From: Pseudoalteromonas sp. Z1A8
GTDB lineage: Bacteria; Pseudomonadota; Gammaproteobacteria; Enterobacterales; Alteromonadaceae
Direction: 5' to 3'
Assembly (NCBI RefSeq): GCF_011378855.1
Contig: NZ_WTLB01000001.1
Span: 124,001 to 188,000 of the forward strand
Length of the DNA: 64,000 nt
Below are positions 54,062 to 63,769 of this stretch, piece by piece (position 1 is the stretch's first letter; every line of letters starts with the position of its first letter). Both the position numbers and the translations under genes were made by a program. The notes beneath the pieces are model-generated. The model was not told where the DNA came from and made no database searches. It saw nothing but the letters and a program-made list of their open reading frames with translations.

Positions 54062-56140
54062 ATGAAAAAGAGTTTAATTGCCGCAGCATTAGCTGCCACA
54101 TTTATTACCGGTTGTTCAGAGCCGCAAACAACAAAAACAGACGAGCAACAACCTAAAGTAGCCACAGCAACAGTGGCAGAAAAAGCAGAATTAGGTAGTT
54201 TTGGTGTTGATTTAACAGCCCGTAACGAAGCCGTTAAACCAGGCGATGACTTTTTTATGTATGCCAGTGGCACATGGTATGACAACTACGAAATGCCTGC
54301 AGATAAAACTCGCTACGGTGCATTTTCAGGGTTAGCTGAGCGAAGCGAAGGCGATGTTAAAGCTATTATTGAAGAAATAGCAGCACGTAAAGATTTAAAT
54401 GCAGAAGAAAAACTCGTTGCTGATTTTTACAATGCGTATATGGATACCGAAACGCTTAATAAACTAGGTGTAGAGCCTATCAAGCCATTGTTAAGTGAAA
54501 TTAGTGATATAGCGTCAACTGACGATTTAGCTGAAATGTTTGGAAAGTCTTGGTTAACCGGTAATAAAGCCCCTTTTGGTGGCGGCATGTGGTTTAACCG
54601 CTTAGACCCTAATAAATATGAAATGTCACTCGGTGCTGGTGGTTTAGGCCTCCCCGATCGCTCTTACTACCTTGAAGACGCTGAGCGCTTTATTAAAACG
54701 CGTGCAGCCTATGTTGCCCACATTGCCGATATGCTTGAATTTACAGGCACTGAAAATACCACTGAGCGTGCTCAAGCAATTGTTGATCTTGAAACTAAGA
54801 TTGCACAAGGTCATTGGCCTCGTGAAAAACGTCGTAATCGCGATTTAACCCTAAACCAAGTTGAACGTGCCGATTTAAGCACTGCTTATCCTGGCTTTAA
54901 CTGGGATTTATACTTTGCACAAACAGGTTATAAAGTACCTCAGTTAAATGTGTCTCAGCCTGAGCCAATAAAAGCGATGATTGAGCTAATCAATCAAGAA
55001 GATATTGCAGTATGGAAAGACTACTTAACGTATCACGCTATTAGCGGTAACGCGGGTTTACTATCAGAGGACGTATTTAATACTAACTTTGCTTTTTTTG
55101 GTAAAGAACTAAACGGACAACAAGAACCTCGCCCTCGCTGGAAACGTGCAATAAGCGAAATGTCGGGTACGACCTCTCTTGGTTTTGCTATTGGTAAAAT
55201 ATACGTAGCGCGTTACTTCCCTGAATCATCAAAACAACAAATGTCTGAGCTGGTTGAAAACCTACGTACAGCCCTGGGTGAACGTATTGATAACCTAGAA
55301 TGGATGGGCGATGACACTAAAGTAAATGCGCGCGCTAAGCTTGCTGCATTTGTACCAAAAATTGGTTACCCCGATGTTTGGCAGTCTTATGACGGTTTAA
55401 GTATTACCAAAAACGATTTAATCAGTAATGTGAAAAACATGCGTGAGTTTTTCCACGCAGAAAGTGTTGAAAAAGAGCTACAAAAAACAGATCGTAACCG
55501 CTGGGGCATGACGCCACAACGCGTAAACGCTTACTACAACAGCTCATTTAATGAGATTGTATTTCCGGCTGCGATATTACAACCGCCGTTTTTCGATCCA
55601 AATGCCGATCCAGCTGTAAACTATGGCGGTATTGGCGCTGTAATTGGTCACGAAATGGGTCATGGGTTTGATGACCAAGGTTCAAAATCAGACGAAAACG
55701 GGGTGCAACGTAACTGGTGGACTGATGCTGATCGCGCTGCATTTGACAAAAAAGCCGATCAACTGGCCGAGCAGTACAGTAAATACGAGCCAATCGAAGG
55801 TAACTTTGTTAATGGTCGTAACAGCCTTGGTGAAAACATTGGTGATGTGGGTGGTTTGTCGATGGCTTATCATGCTTACAAGCTAAGTTTAAATGGTAAA
55901 GAAGCGCCTGTTATAGACGGTGTGACTGGCGATCAACGTTTCTTCCTTGCGTGGGCACAAGTATGGAAAGAAAAACGTACTGAACAAAGCATGCTTAACC
56001 AACTTCGTGGTGGCACACATGCACCAGGTCGCTTTAGAGCACAAGCGCCACGTAACCACGATGCATGGTACAAAGCGTTTGATGTAAAACCAGGCGATGC
56101 GTTATACCTTCCTGAAGATGAACGTGTACGTATTTGGTAA
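54062..56140 (+). CDS. M13-family metallopeptidase (PepO/neprilysin type), lipoprotein
   Basis: A 692-residue zinc endopeptidase. The signal peptide MKKSLIAAALAATFITGC ends in a lipobox, so the mature form is probably lipid-anchored at Cys18. The large helical domain and thermolysin-like domain are typical of M13. His530, Glu531 and His534 form the HExxH site (VIGHEMGHGFDDQG), Glu591 in GENIGDVGG is the third ligand, and NAYYNSSFNEIVFPAAILQP is the upstream substrate-binding stretch. The C-terminal YLPEDERVRIW is the family ending. It degrades oligopeptides in the periplasm or at the outer membrane. A GGGG Shine-Dalgarno precedes it. Confidence 0.95.
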   Translation: MKKSLIAAALAATFITGCSEPQTTKTDEQQPKVATATVAEKAELGSFGVDLTARNEAVKPGDDFFMYASGTWYDNYEMPADKTRYGAFSGLAERSEGDVKAIIEEIAARKDLNAEEKLVADFYNAYMDTETLNKLGVEPIKPLLSEISDIASTDDLAEMFGKSWLTGNKAPFGGGMWFNRLDPNKYEMSLGAGGLGLPDRSYYLEDAERFIKTRAAYVAHIADMLEFTGTENTTERAQAIVDLETKIAQGHWPREKRRNRDLTLNQVERADLSTAYPGFNWDLYFAQTGYKVPQLNVSQPEPIKAMIELINQEDIAVWKDYLTYHAISGNAGLLSEDVFNTNFAFFGKELNGQQEPRPRWKRAISEMSGTTSLGFAIGKIYVARYFPESSKQQMSELVENLRTALGERIDNLEWMGDDTKVNARAKLAAFVPKIGYPDVWQSYDGLSITKNDLISNVKNMREFFHAESVEKELQKTDRNRWGMTPQRVNAYYNSSFNEIVFPAAILQPPFFDPNADPAVNYGGIGAVIGHEMGHGFDDQGSKSDENGVQRNWWTDADRAAFDKKADQLAEQYSKYEPIEGNFVNGRNSLGENIGDVGGLSMAYHAYKLSLNGKEAPVIDGVTGDQRFFLAWAQVWKEKRTEQSMLNQLRGGTHAPGRFRAQAPRNHDAWYKAFDVKPGDALYLPEDERVRIW

Positions 56141-56185
56141 GTAAAATGGGGCTTTAGTTAGTCTCGTTTAATTTTATTACCCTTT

Positions 56186-56215
56186 AGGCAACTCATTAAA
56201 TGAGTTGCCTTTTTA
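56186..56215 (+). terminator. Terminator after the M13 peptidase gene
   Basis: AGGCAACTCA (56186-56195) pairs with TGAGTTGCCT (56201-56210), followed by T-residues. Confidence 0.9.
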
Positions 56216-56407
56216 TTGGGTCAAATTTGCTCTGAAAACCACCTTCAAGTCCCCCCTTAAAATCCCTTAATAAAATGCACTTTAGATGGCTTTTAAACAC
56301 GACAGTTTTAATCAGCTTTAATACTTACTAGCCCTTGAATGCATTTACCTTTAGAATACGCACTATAATTTTATTCTATTATTTACATATATTAAGGCGA
56401 AACGCAG

Positions 56408-57121
56408 ATGGGAAGAGCTTACCAAAACAAAAAAGATTCAATGGCTAAGACTGCGGGTGCTAAAACTAAAGTTTATTCTAAGTACGGCAAAGAAATTTAT
56501 ATTTGTGCTAAAAACGGCGGTGTAGACCCAGATGGTAACTTATCATTACGTCGTTTAATTGAACGCGCTAAAAAAGACCAAGTTCCAGCACACGTTATTG
56601 ACCGCGCAATAGACAAAGCAAAAGGTGGCGGCGGCGAAGACTACTCAGCAACACGTTACGAAGGTTACGGCCCAGGTAACTGTATGATTATTGTTGACTG
56701 TTTAACTGACAACAACAAACGTACCTTTGCTGATGTACGTGTTTGTTTTACCAAAGCAAATGCTAAAATTGGCGCTCAAAACTCTGTTTCACATTTATTT
56801 GATCACCTTGCTATTTTTGTATTTGACGGTGATGACGACGAAGCAGTACTTGAAGCGCTTATGATGGCTGATGTTGATGTAACTGACGTAGAAGTAGATG
56901 ACGGTAAAGTCACTGTTTTTGCTCCTCACACAGAGTATAACAATACACGTACAGCGCTTGAAGAAATGGGCGTGACTGAATTTGACGAAGACCTAATTAG
57001 CTTTGTGCCACAAATTGAAACGCCAATTGAAGGCGAAGACGTTGAAGTTATGGAACGCTTTTTAGCAATGTTAGAAGATTGCGACGACGTACAAAACGTT
57101 TACCATAACGCGCAATTCTAA
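56408..57121 (+). CDS. YebC/PmpR-family protein (YeeN-like)
   Basis: A 237-residue cytoplasmic protein of the YebC/TACO1 family. Conserved stretches: [56 protein letters not shown], and the end [16 protein letters not shown]. Members were first described as DNA-binding regulators; more recent work on YebC and TACO1 shows a role in translating difficult proline stretches. This copy begins [12 protein letters not shown] rather than the AGHSKW of main-line YebC, placing it with the E. coli YeeN paralogue. It is monocistronic, with a terminator behind it. Confidence 0.92.
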   Translation: MGRAYQNKKDSMAKTAGAKTKVYSKYGKEIYICAKNGGVDPDGNLSLRRLIERAKKDQVPAHVIDRAIDKAKGGGGEDYSATRYEGYGPGNCMIIVDCLTDNNKRTFADVRVCFTKANAKIGAQNSVSHLFDHLAIFVFDGDDDEAVLEALMMADVDVTDVEVDDGKVTVFAPHTEYNNTRTALEEMGVTEFDEDLISFVPQIETPIEGEDVEVMERFLAMLEDCDDVQNVYHNAQF

Positions 57122-57150
57122 AGAACAATTTAGTAAGTTAGAACGATTTT

Positions 57151-57176
57151 AAGCCAACAGCTATGTTGGCTTTTTT
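57151..57176 (+). terminator. Terminator after the YebC-family gene
   Basis: AAGCCAACA (57151-57159) pairs with TGTTGGCTT (57164-57172), followed by T-residues. Confidence 0.9.
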
Positions 57177-57200
57177 ATTTTTAGAACGTGGTATAAATAT

Positions 57201-58490
57201 ATGAATTCCCTTGAAGAGCTTAAAAGTGGCAAGCTTGTTGGTGCTACTCGCCTGCAATTAGTAGAAGAGCTAACCACATTTCCTGAAGAAATTTTTAGCT
57301 TAGCTAACACGCTTGAAGTGCTCGATTTATCAAATAATAAATTATCAACACTACCTGATGAATTTGCCTGTTTAACACGCCTTAAGCGAGTATTTTTATC
57401 GTTTAATCAGTTTAAGCATATTCCTGCGGTTTTAGCTAAGTGCCCTGCTCTGATAATGGTTGCATTTAAGGGCTGTAAAATAACTGAGTTTAGTGATTAT
57501 TGTTTACCAAAAAATATTGAATGGCTCATACTCACCGACAACAACATTACTGAGCTGCCTCAAACCTTTGGCCAATTTACACAGCTTAAAAAGCTCGCAC
57601 TTGCGGGCAATCAACTTAAGCAACTGCCAAGTAGCATGGCGCAGTGTAAAAACCTTGAGCTTGTTAGGCTCTCTGCTAATAACTTAACACACGTAGACGA
57701 CTGGCTTTTTGAACTGCCTAAACTTGCTTGGCTGGCGTTTGCCGGTAACGATTTTAATAAAGCTCAGTGCCTTACAAAGTGCAGCTTAGAAAATAAACCT
57801 CTTAACGATTACACTCTTAGCCATGTTATTGGTCAAGGTGCATCGGGCGTTATTCATTTAGCAAAAGCGGCTGATAACGCTGTAGCGATTAAGTTATTCA
57901 AGGGCGCAATTACCAGCGACGGCTACCCGCTTGATGAAGTAAATTGCTGCTTACAAGCAGGCGATCATGCTAATTTAATTAAGGTGCTTGCTTATATTGA
58001 ACAAAGTGATCAGCTAGGTTTAGTGATGGAACTAATAGATAAAAGATTCGCTAATTTAGGCCTGCCTCCAAGCCTCGAAACCTGCACGCGTGATACCTTT
58101 AACAATGATTGCCATTACTCAACTCAGGCTATTTTAAAAATTGCACAGCAAATGGTAAGTACCTTACATCACTTGCATGTTTTTAAAGTAAGTCACGGCG
58201 ACATTTATGCGCATAACACTATGGTTAACCAAGACCATGATGTTTTGTTTGGTGATTTTGGTGCTGCTACTAATTTAGCAATGCTCAGTGAGTATCAACA
58301 AAAGCAGTTAGAGCTTATAGAAGTAAGAGCCTTGGGCTGTTTAATTGAAGACTTATTAGGCACGGTAACCGGCGATGACAGGCAAAGTGAGCTGTTTGAT
58401 AAAATGTCCGATATGGCAAAACGTGCGATGCAACCTTTATTAAATCAAAGGCCTATATTTACTGAGTTATTAGAAGGGCTAAATATATGA
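57201..58490 (+). CDS. Leucine-rich-repeat protein with C-terminal protein kinase domain
   Basis: A 429-residue fusion. Residues about 15-190 are leucine-rich repeats of the bacterial LPx type (LEVLDLSNNKLSTLPDEF, IEWLILTDNNITELPQTF, LKKLALAGNQLKQLPSSM), about seven repeats. Residues about 205-429 are a protein kinase: Gly-loop GQGASGVIHLA (211-221), ATP-binding Lys231 in AIKLFKG, catalytic Asp334 in SHGDIYAHN with Asn339, and metal-binding Asp352 in FGDFGAA. The HRD motif reads HGD, as in some bacterial kinases, and the C-lobe is short. There is no membrane segment, so both parts are cytoplasmic. It is monocistronic; substrate and signal are unknown. Confidence 0.88.
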   Translation: MNSLEELKSGKLVGATRLQLVEELTTFPEEIFSLANTLEVLDLSNNKLSTLPDEFACLTRLKRVFLSFNQFKHIPAVLAKCPALIMVAFKGCKITEFSDYCLPKNIEWLILTDNNITELPQTFGQFTQLKKLALAGNQLKQLPSSMAQCKNLELVRLSANNLTHVDDWLFELPKLAWLAFAGNDFNKAQCLTKCSLENKPLNDYTLSHVIGQGASGVIHLAKAADNAVAIKLFKGAITSDGYPLDEVNCCLQAGDHANLIKVLAYIEQSDQLGLVMELIDKRFANLGLPPSLETCTRDTFNNDCHYSTQAILKIAQQMVSTLHHLHVFKVSHGDIYAHNTMVNQDHDVLFGDFGAATNLAMLSEYQQKQLELIEVRALGCLIEDLLGTVTGDDRQSELFDKMSDMAKRAMQPLLNQRPIFTELLEGLNI

Positions 58491-58514
58491 CTCAGTATTA
58501 ATTAAGTAAATTCT

Positions 58515-58549
58515 AAAAGGGGGCAATGTATAACGCGTTGCTCCCTTTT
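58515..58549. terminator. Terminator between LRR-kinase and desaturase-family genes
   Basis: AAAAGGGGGCAA (58515-58526) pairs with TTGCTCCCTTTT (58538-58549) with one mismatch. It lies between convergent genes and can act in both directions. Confidence 0.75.
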
Positions 58550-58582
58550 AGTTTATATTGTGTATTTATTCGAACTTCGAAT

Positions 58583-59707
58583 TTATTTAGCGCGTTTAAA
58601 CGGGTAAACCTGCTGTTTAAGCATACCTACCGGCATGTAATCCCCAACTACACCGTATGCTTCTGGCCACTCTTTTTGGCCTTTAACAGCAGTACCAAAC
58701 GCGTAATCTAAAAACGAAAAATGCGCAGCATAATTGCGGTCAATCGCGGCTTTATCTGATGCATGATGCCAATGATGAAACTGCGGTGTAACCATAAAAT
58801 ATTTTAGCCAACCAAATCTAACGCGTACATTTGCATGGTTAAATACCGCTTGTAAGCCTACAATAATGACGTACAAACTAATTATTTGCTGTGAAAAACC
58901 AAGTACAAATATAGGCGTGAGCACTAAACTACGTGTTATAAAAATTTCAAAAATATGTTGGCGAGAGCCCGCTAACCAATCCATTTCTTTGGCGCTGTGA
59001 TGTACGCCATGAAAACGCCATAATAAAGGAACTTCGTGATAAGCACGATGCACCCAATATTGCATTAAATCGGCCACGAGTATAATTAAAAATAACTGCA
59101 CTACAAATGGTGTTTGCTCTATATAACCTTGAATAGTCGATGATACAGCCCAGCCAAAGCCGTAGTGCACAAAGTGGTTAGTAACGAGTAATACAAAACC
59201 AATAATTAAATGATTTACAAAAAAGTGGTTTAAATCACCCCGCCATTCGCTACGTAATATTTTTTGCTCTTTACGATGTGGTAGTAGCTTTTCAATCACG
59301 ATAAATATGAGCGTTGAGCCGAGTAAATCTAAAATAAACCAATCGAGCCCTATGTAAGGTGTGTCGCTGGCAAACTCGTTTACCTCAACGTTTGGTCCGC
59401 CAAACATAATAGCCAATATAATAAAAAACCACGCTGTAGCTCCTAAGCGTTTATTGGTATTACGTACAAAGTTAAGTAGCCCTAAACTGCCCGAGACCAA
59501 TAATGATGCGAACATAAGTTGGCGTAAAAAGTCGACGCTGTAGCTTTTTCTCAGCTCCGGTGTGGTTAAGTATTCAGGAAAATGAAAAGCTAGTACGCCT
59601 AAGCAACTTAGTATTGCTAAAAAGCAGGCTATGTAGCCACTTATGTTGCCCTCACCTATTTGTAGATGATTTGTGCGAAATATCTTTCGTGATAAAGCTT
59701 TGATCAT
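58583..59707 (-). CDS. Sterol desaturase / fatty-acid hydroxylase-family membrane protein
   Basis: A 374-residue integral membrane di-iron enzyme candidate. Several helices precede the histidine clusters: HRAYHEVPLLWRFHGVHHSA (an HxxxH and an HxxHH set) and, near the C-terminus, QFHHWHHASD. These eight-histidine motifs bind two irons in the family, which hydroxylates or desaturates lipids. The N-terminal region with extra helices (about residues 20-165) is longer than the minimal family domain, as in other marine homologues. The start at 59707 has AAGGA upstream; the frame continues 17 codons to an earlier start without homology support. Substrate unknown. Confidence 0.87.
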   Translation of the reverse strand: MIKALSRKIFRTNHLQIGEGNISGYIACFLAILSCLGVLAFHFPEYLTTPELRKSYSVDFLRQLMFASLLVSGSLGLLNFVRNTNKRLGATAWFFIILAIMFGGPNVEVNEFASDTPYIGLDWFILDLLGSTLIFIVIEKLLPHRKEQKILRSEWRGDLNHFFVNHLIIGFVLLVTNHFVHYGFGWAVSSTIQGYIEQTPFVVQLFLIILVADLMQYWVHRAYHEVPLLWRFHGVHHSAKEMDWLAGSRQHIFEIFITRSLVLTPIFVLGFSQQIISLYVIIVGLQAVFNHANVRVRFGWLKYFMVTPQFHHWHHASDKAAIDRNYAAHFSFLDYAFGTAVKGQKEWPEAYGVVGDYMPVGMLKQQVYPFKRAK

Positions 59708-59856
59708 TGTTATTATTCCTTGCTTCGTTGAGCTGATTGAGCACAACAAAATTTCCATTGGTTTACACGCCTTTATATTAACAAAATTTAGAGTATAAAA
59801 AATACACTTAATTAACCACCTCCTTTCTAAGTGTAAATATTCCTATAGCACATACG

Positions 59857-59882
59857 CAAAAAAGCCACGCAATGCGTGGCTT
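59857..59882 (-). terminator. Terminator of the edd-eda-gap operon
   Basis: AAGCCACGC (59862-59870) pairs with GCGTGGCTT (59874-59882), with a U-run on the minus strand, shortly after the gap stop codon. Confidence 0.9.
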
Positions 59883-59914
59883 GGTTGGATAAAGCTAAAC
59901 TTTTACAGAGTCAA

Positions 59915-60919
59915 TTATAAGTACTGACCTAATGCTTTTACTTGGTCTAACATGCGGTTTGAGAAACCCCATTCGTTGTCGTACCAAGCCATTACTTTAA
60001 CTAAATTGCCATCGGCTTTAGTTTGCGTAGCATCAAAGATAGATGACGCAGGGTTATGGTTAAAGTCGATAGAAACAAGCGGAAGCTCATTATATTGTAA
60101 AATATCTTTCATTGAACCCGTTGACGCTTCTTTCATGATTGCATTGATTTCTTCTGCAGTCGTGTCGCGTTTGGTGATAAACGTAAAATCAACTAAAGAT
60201 ACGTTGATTGTTGGTACACGTACCGACATACCGTCTAATTTACCAGCAAGTTCTGGTAATACTAAACCAACAGCTGCCGCAGCACCTGTTTTAGTTGGGA
60301 TCATAGATTGAGTTGCACTACGAGCACGGTATAGATCAGGGTGGTATACGTCAGATAAATTTTGATCATTCGTATAAGAATGAATCGTTGTCATGCTACC
60401 TTTTTCAATACCTACTGTGTCGTTAATTGCTTTTGCAAGCGGTGCTAAACAGTTAGTAGTACAAGAAGCATTAGAGATGATGTGGCTATCAGCGTTAATT
60501 ACATCACTGTTTACACCATGAACCACTGTTGCATCCATATCTTTACCTGGAGCAGAAACGATTACTTTTTTAGCGCCTGCAGTAATATGTTTAGCTGCAT
60601 CTTCGCGTTTAGTGAAAAAACCAGTACATTCTAAAACGATATCTACGTTTAGTGCTTTCCACGGTAAATTTGCAGGGTCACGCTCTTGCGTTAACGTAAT
60701 TACGTCATCGTCAATTAACATAGTGTTATTTTCAAGTGTTACTTTTTTAGAAAATTGACCATGAACTGAGTCATACTGCGTTAAATGTGCATTAACGTTA
60801 GCAGGTGCTAAATCGTTAATTGCTACAATTTTAATTTCGCTGTTTTGAGCTGACTCATAAAGTGCACGTAAAACATTTCTACCGATACGGCCGTAACCGT
60901 TAATTGCTACATTAATCAT
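59915..60919 (-). CDS. gap: Glyceraldehyde-3-phosphate dehydrogenase
   Basis: A 334-residue enzyme oxidising glyceraldehyde 3-phosphate to 1,3-bisphosphoglycerate. NAD-binding start [10 protein letters not shown], catalytic Cys153 in [12 protein letters not shown], and the [20 protein letters not shown] and [12 protein letters not shown] segments are standard. The Asp36 in VAINDLAP after the second strand favours NAD+ over NADP+. It lies 9 nt after eda and is the last gene of edd-eda-gap; coupling of GAPDH to the Entner-Doudoroff genes lets the aldolase product glyceraldehyde 3-phosphate enter lower glycolysis. Another GAPDH elsewhere cannot be excluded. Confidence 0.95.
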   Translation of the reverse strand: MINVAINGYGRIGRNVLRALYESAQNSEIKIVAINDLAPANVNAHLTQYDSVHGQFSKKVTLENNTMLIDDDVITLTQERDPANLPWKALNVDIVLECTGFFTKREDAAKHITAGAKKVIVSAPGKDMDATVVHGVNSDVINADSHIISNASCTTNCLAPLAKAINDTVGIEKGSMTTIHSYTNDQNLSDVYHPDLYRARSATQSMIPTKTGAAAAVGLVLPELAGKLDGMSVRVPTINVSLVDFTFITKRDTTAEEINAIMKEASTGSMKDILQYNELPLVSIDFNHNPASSIFDATQTKADGNLVKVMAWYDNEWGFSNRMLDQVKALGQYL

Positions 60920-60928
60920 TTTAGACTC

Positions 60929-61549
60929 CTATTTAAGTTCACTTGCTTGGCGAGCAAGCGCTTCAATTGCTTGCCAGTCTTTATTTTCAATTAGTTGTTT
61001 ATCTAGCATCCACGTACCACCAACACATATAACGTTATTAAGCGCTAAATAATTAGGTGCGGTTGCTAAGCTAATGCCGCCAGTTGGGCAAAAAGTAATG
61101 TGTGGTAATGGGCCACCGATTGATTTGAGCATAGCCGTTCCACCTGCAGCTTCTGCTGGGAAGAATTTTAAATACTTAAAACCGTGCGACGCAAGTTGCA
61201 TAACTTCACTTGCAGTTGCAGCGCCTGGTAAAAATGGTATATCTGATGTTTTAGCCAAAGCAATAAGCTCATCGCTCACACCTGGACTCACCATAAAATC
61301 TGCACCAGCGGCAACCGAAAGATCAAAACTTGCTTTATCTACTACCGTACCAGTACCTATATAGGCTTCAGGTACTTCTGCTTTCATTAGCTTTATAGCT
61401 TCTGCAGCAATAGGTGTACGTAGTGTTATTTCTAAGGCTTTTAAGCCACCGTTATATAACGCTCTTGCAAGTGGTGCTGCATCTTCTAATTTTTCGATTA
61501 CAACCACTGGCACTACAGGTGCCGATGCTAAGATTTTTTCAATACTCAT
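60929..61549 (-). CDS. eda: 2-keto-3-deoxy-6-phosphogluconate aldolase
   Basis: A 206-residue class I aldolase splitting KDPG into pyruvate and glyceraldehyde 3-phosphate. The Schiff-base Lys is Lys128 in GFKYLKFFPAEAAGG and the general acid/base Glu is Glu40 in ALEITLRTP; GTGTVVDKASFDLSVAAGAD and TFCPTGGIS complete the barrel. E. coli Eda has 213 residues. It starts 33 nt after edd and ends 9 nt before gap, all on the same strand. It may also act on 4-hydroxy-2-oxoglutarate. Confidence 0.96.
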   Translation of the reverse strand: MSIEKILASAPVVPVVVIEKLEDAAPLARALYNGGLKALEITLRTPIAAEAIKLMKAEVPEAYIGTGTVVDKASFDLSVAAGADFMVSPGVSDELIALAKTSDIPFLPGAATASEVMQLASHGFKYLKFFPAEAAGGTAMLKSIGGPLPHITFCPTGGISLATAPNYLALNNVICVGGTWMLDKQLIENKDWQAIEALARQASELK

Positions 61550-61582
61550 TACTTGTTCCTCATTACCCAGTATGGCTAATAT

Positions 61583-63433
61583 TTATTCAAGTCCAAAAGC
61601 ACTCGCGCCTAAATCGGCACTGCTTACGATGTTTCTAAATCCAGTAAATAATTCTCTGCCTGTACCAAATGTGGCACTTGGTTGGCTAAGTTCTGCTTCA
61701 CGTTTTGCAAGTTCTTCGTCGCTAACGTGTACTTTTAATATTCCGTTTGGCGCATCAAGCGTCACTAAATCACCTTCTCGGATTTTAGCAATAATGCCGC
61801 CTTCTACAGCTTCAGGTGCTAAGTGAATAGCAGCTGGTACTTTACCTGATGCACCCGACATACGGCCATCAGTAACAATGGCTACTTTAAAGCCTTCATC
61901 TTGAAGCGTTGCCATTACTGGCGTTAACTTATGTAGCTCTGGCATACCTTTCGCTTTAGGGCCTTGCTCTTTTAGCACGGCAATAAAGTCTTGGTTTAAT
62001 TCGCCACGCGTGTATGCATCTTGCAGAGCACCTTGCGAGCTAAATACTTTTGCAGGAGCAGTAACAACCTGATGCTCAATAGCAACCGCTGACACTTTAA
62101 TAACGGCTTTACCTAAGTTACCTGTTAGAAGTTGCAGACCACCTTGCTTACTAAAAGGGTTACTCACTGGGCGAAGTACTTCTTCATCGTGTGAGTTTGC
62201 TGGGCAATCTACCCATTTAACTTTAGTTGGGCCAGTTGAGTTACTCATAATAAGGCTATCGTCTTTATCCAAACGAGGCTCTGTCATGTAAGGTGCTAAA
62301 CCATCACCTAGCATTGTTTTAACGTCTGTGTGTAAATAACCGGCGCTTGCTAGTTCACGCATTAAGAAACCCATACCGCCCGCTGCTTGGAAGTGGTTTA
62401 CATCAGCTGAACCATTAGGGTAAATACGTGTAAGCAGTGGTACAACTTCTGATAAATCAGACATGTCTTTCCACGTAACCTGAATGCCCGCCGCTTTTGC
62501 TATCGCAACAATATGAATTGCATGGTTAGTAGAACCACCTGTAGAAAGCAGGCCTACTAAGCCGTTTATGATCGTTTTTTCGCTGATCACATCAGCTAAA
62601 CATGGGCTTTCTTTATCATCGGTAAGCTGCTTAAGCATAGTTTCTACAGCATTACCTGTAAGACCATCGCGAAGCTCAGTGTAAGGATTAATAAACGAGC
62701 TACCAGGAAGGTGTAAGCCCATTATTTCCATTAACATTTGATTTGAGTTTGCAGTACCGTAGAACGTACAAGTACCTGCGCTGTGATAAGACGCGCTTTC
62801 AGCTTCTAATAAGTCTTCACGGCTTACTAAACCTTGTGCAAATTTTTGACGAATACGTGCTTTTTCTTTATTAGGAATACCTGACTGCATTGGGCCTGCT
62901 GGTAAAAAGAACACAGGTAAATGACCAAACGACAATGCACCAATTAATAAACCCGGGACTATTTTGTCACAAACACCTAAACAAAAAACGCCATCAAACA
63001 CATCGTGCGAAAGAGAAATTGCCGTAGACATAGCAATTACATCACGAGAAAAAAGCGAAAGTTCCATGCCGTCACGCCCTTGCGTAACACCATCACACAT
63101 TGCAGGAACGCCACCAGCAACTTGTGCTGTAGCATCGAATTTGGTAGCAATGTCTTTAATTAAATCTGGGTAATCTTTGTATGGCACATGAGCCGAAAGC
63201 ATATCGTTATATGAGTTGATAATAGCAAGATTTGGCTGCTCATCAGCCTTTAAGCGCGCTTTGTCATCACTGCTACAAGCAGCCATAACATGGGCTATAT
63301 TTCCGCAACCTAAACCGGCACGAACTCTTGTTTGTTTTTTTGCGTGCGAAATACGTTCTAAATAATCTTGACGGGTATTTTTACTGCGTTCGATAACGCG
63401 CTGGGTAACTTCTTGAATACGAGGATGTAACAT
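61583..63433 (-). CDS. edd: Phosphogluconate dehydratase
   Basis: A 616-residue iron-sulfur dehydratase of the IlvD/Edd family converting 6-phosphogluconate to KDPG, the first committed Entner-Doudoroff step. Fe-S ligand Cys residues appear in [32 protein letters not shown] and [14 protein letters not shown]; the C-terminal [19 protein letters not shown] is a family signature. It opens the edd-eda-gap operon. Two identical LacI-type operators lie 134-180 bp before its start, one overlapping a TTGACA -35-like element, and a LacI-family gene is the next gene upstream. Glucose kinase is not in the operon. Confidence 0.96.
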   Translation of the reverse strand: MLHPRIQEVTQRVIERSKNTRQDYLERISHAKKQTRVRAGLGCGNIAHVMAACSSDDKARLKADEQPNLAIINSYNDMLSAHVPYKDYPDLIKDIATKFDATAQVAGGVPAMCDGVTQGRDGMELSLFSRDVIAMSTAISLSHDVFDGVFCLGVCDKIVPGLLIGALSFGHLPVFFLPAGPMQSGIPNKEKARIRQKFAQGLVSREDLLEAESASYHSAGTCTFYGTANSNQMLMEIMGLHLPGSSFINPYTELRDGLTGNAVETMLKQLTDDKESPCLADVISEKTIINGLVGLLSTGGSTNHAIHIVAIAKAAGIQVTWKDMSDLSEVVPLLTRIYPNGSADVNHFQAAGGMGFLMRELASAGYLHTDVKTMLGDGLAPYMTEPRLDKDDSLIMSNSTGPTKVKWVDCPANSHDEEVLRPVSNPFSKQGGLQLLTGNLGKAVIKVSAVAIEHQVVTAPAKVFSSQGALQDAYTRGELNQDFIAVLKEQGPKAKGMPELHKLTPVMATLQDEGFKVAIVTDGRMSGASGKVPAAIHLAPEAVEGGIIAKIREGDLVTLDAPNGILKVHVSDEELAKREAELSQPSATFGTGRELFTGFRNIVSSADLGASAFGLE

Positions 63434-63566
63434 AATTTAACTCATCTCTATTAGTTAGAGGATAAAGGCTCAGTAGCAACTACAGACTCCACGTAAATAA
63501 CTGTACTGAGCATCTTTGATTTACCCGTTCAAAGGTACGCTACCAGGGAGCCTCTCACAACAACCC

Positions 63567-63580
63567 TGACACCGGTGTCA
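63567..63580. promoter_or_regulatory. LacI-type operator, edd-proximal
   Basis: A perfect TGACACCGGTGTCA palindrome 134 bp before the edd start. It lies 33 bp (centre to centre) from the second copy, about three helical turns. Confidence 0.85.
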
Positions 63581-63599
63581 CTGTATTAACGCATAGCAA

Positions 63600-63613
63600 T
63601 GACACCGGTGTCA
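63600..63613. promoter_or_regulatory. LacI-type operator, edd-distal
   Basis: The second perfect TGACACCGGTGTCA. On the minus strand it overlaps TTGACA (63614-63609), a consensus -35 hexamer, so a bound repressor would block RNA polymerase. An AT-rich TTAATAC stretch lies about 19 bp on, between the two operators. Confidence 0.85.
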
Positions 63614-63708
63614 ACCCCAGGTAACAAAAATAGTTTAATATTTTAACATGACCGAATAATGACCTATTTGATTTTTAGGCACAAAGTATATTTTAGCAAG
63701 TTTAGAGC

Positions 63709-63746
63709 AAAAAAAAGCCCGAATAAGCGTCACTCATATTCGGGCT
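63709..63746 (-). terminator. Terminator after the LacI-family gene
   Basis: AGCCCGAATA (63716-63725) pairs with TATTCGGGCT (63737-63746), followed by U7 on the minus strand. It separates the regulator transcript from edd. Confidence 0.92.
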
Positions 63747-63769
63747 ACTGTGAAAGTGTTTTTAACTCA

